A DNA stretch of 64,000 nt from Candidatus Zixiibacteriota bacterium (GTDB taxonomy: Bacteria; Zixibacteria; MSB-5A5; JAABVY01): the NCBI GenBank assembly GCA_011056555.1, contig DSEQ01000028.1, forward strand, positions 1 through 64,000, in the 5' to 3' direction. The notes under the pieces were generated by a model that worked only from the letters and a program-made list of their open reading frames with translations, made no database searches and was not told the DNA's origin. The translations under genes were made by a program, and so were the position numbers. How positions within the stretch are numbered: the stretch's first letter is position 1; the number at the start of each line of letters is the position of its first letter. Shown piece by piece: positions 63,375 through 64,000 of the stretch.

Positions 63375-63799
63375 AGGTAGAGGTTTTTAACAATACCGGG
63401 CAGAAGTATCTTCCCAAAAAAATCCTTGCGAAAACGGTGAATTATATTTTAGTTTCGGAAGATGGAGATTTCGATGTCAATGTGGTTTTGACAGATTCAG
63501 GAAAAATACGCGCGCTGAACAGGAAGTTTCGGGGTAAAGACAGCTCGACCGATGTCCTCTCGTTCGCACCCGAGGAAAGTGACGAGCCTCCACCCTTTAA
63601 ACCGATCGGTGAGATATATATCAGTGTGCCGGATGCGGTCAGACAGGCAAAAGAAGCCGGACATTCACTGCGCAGAGAGCTACTCTTCTTAGCCGCCCAC
63701 GGCACCCTTCATCTCTGCGGATATACTCACGAAACAGATACCAAGTACAGGAAAATGATGGACAGGACAGAGATGTATCTGGAAAGGTCAGGGAGGTAG
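63371..63799 (+). CDS. ybeY: Endoribonuclease YbeY
   Basis: 142 residues from GTG 63371, overlapping the preceding stop by 4 nt. UPF0054 family. The zinc motif HGTLHLCGYTH fits HxxxHxxxxxH, and the fold signature LNRKFRGKDSSTDVLSFA precedes it. YbeY acts in 16S rRNA 3' maturation and ribosome quality control. Normal length. Confidence 0.96.
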   Translation: MKVEVFNNTGQKYLPKKILAKTVNYILVSEDGDFDVNVVLTDSGKIRALNRKFRGKDSSTDVLSFAPEESDEPPPFKPIGEIYISVPDAVRQAKEAGHSLRRELLFLAAHGTLHLCGYTHETDTKYRKMMDRTEMYLERSGR

Positions 63800-63800
63800 A

Positions 63801-64000
63801 ATGCCTTTATTATTGATTGCCCTGGCGGCAGTCCTATTCTATCTGGCCTTCAGCGTAAATGTCTTCGGCTTCGGGCTTATGATGTACGATGATGCCTCCG
63901 AGGATGTATTTAAAGATCTCTCCGAACGCAGGAAGAGACGGTTGAACAGATTTTTCTCAAATATCACCAGGTTCAAGTATTTCGTACAGATATTCAACAA
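63801..64000 (+). CDS. Start of a membrane protein, possibly CorC/HlyC-type (DUF21) (incomplete)
   Basis: ATG 63801 has GGGAGG 4 nt upstream. The frame is open for 66 codons to the right edge. The N terminus is a hydrophobic TM (LLLIALAAVLFYLAFSVNVFGF), then an acidic and a basic stretch (DDASEDVFKDLSERRKRRLNRF) as often follows the first TM of CNNM/DUF21 proteins. Position after ybeY is where CorC/HlyC genes are common, but only the first segment is visible. Confidence 0.55.
   Translation, partial: MPLLLIALAAVLFYLAFSVNVFGFGLMMYDDASEDVFKDLSERRKRRLNRFFSNITRFKYFVQIFN

Overview
The window looks like a chromosomal segment of a diderm bacterium of the FCB superphylum, probably a Zixibacteria-like or related uncultured lineage. 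This is inferred from the protein families and not from any marker-gene tree. The evidence is: several long secreted proteins combining cohesin-like, dockerin and FlgD/Por-type C-terminal sorting domains (the NYPNPFNP signature); outer-membrane beta-barrels; many lipoproteins; and typical bacterial housekeeping genes. No phage, transposase, CRISPR array or rRNA is visible. The only RNA gene recognised is a tRNA-Ser(GCU).

Layout. 1-12000 is a leftward block of five secreted multidomain proteins: a DUF2341/Kelch protein cut by the window edge, three cohesin/dockerin/FlgD proteins, and a Cys-rich dockerin protein with a strong promoter about 350 bp upstream of its start. 12970-24000 is mostly leftward: an iron alcohol dehydrogenase; a DUF2892 protein with a clear terminator; an RND transporter / LolA-like / beta-barrel operon; an ECF sigma/anti-sigma pair; and a Tat-linked redox operon (DUF362, NapH-NapG-like fused polyferredoxin, DUF6599 lipoprotein).

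24300-34250 is a dense rightward run from one good promoter: PSP1, metG, TatD, rsmA, a beta-barrel, two lipoproteins, a PdxJ homologue and a KARI homologue that have both lost catalytic residues, a GNAT and an SRPBCC protein. 34289-38650 holds small hypothetical, zinc-ribbon, Nudix and DUF2914 genes. 38931-41504 carries hemW and rarA. 41540-44940 is an electron-transfer neighbourhood: a choice-anchor-V/dockerin protein with a CxxCH motif, divergent from a cytochrome c / DUF5777 barrel / Rieske / DUF2231 operon. A TetR gene and a 985-residue dockerin protein follow.

48965-54783 has an Asp-type ferredoxin, a TenA-like protein, a methyltransferase, the tRNA, and a cysK / Rrf2 pair divergent from a tyrosine phenol-lyase gene. 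54889 to the end is a rightward housekeeping run: TPR protein, RlmD-type methyltransferase, VanZ, aspS, phoH, 7TM-HD, ybeY and the start of what is probably a CorC/HlyC-type membrane protein.

The best candidates for undescribed biology are three. First, the adjacent degenerate PdxJ-like and KARI-like enzymes with a GNAT. Second, the Tat-linked polyferredoxin/DUF362/DUF6599 operon. Third, the surface-protein set in which cohesin-like and dockerin modules sit in the same chain. Coordinates of several starts were moved from the longest reading frame to the start supported by a Shine-Dalgarno sequence; this is stated in each entry.
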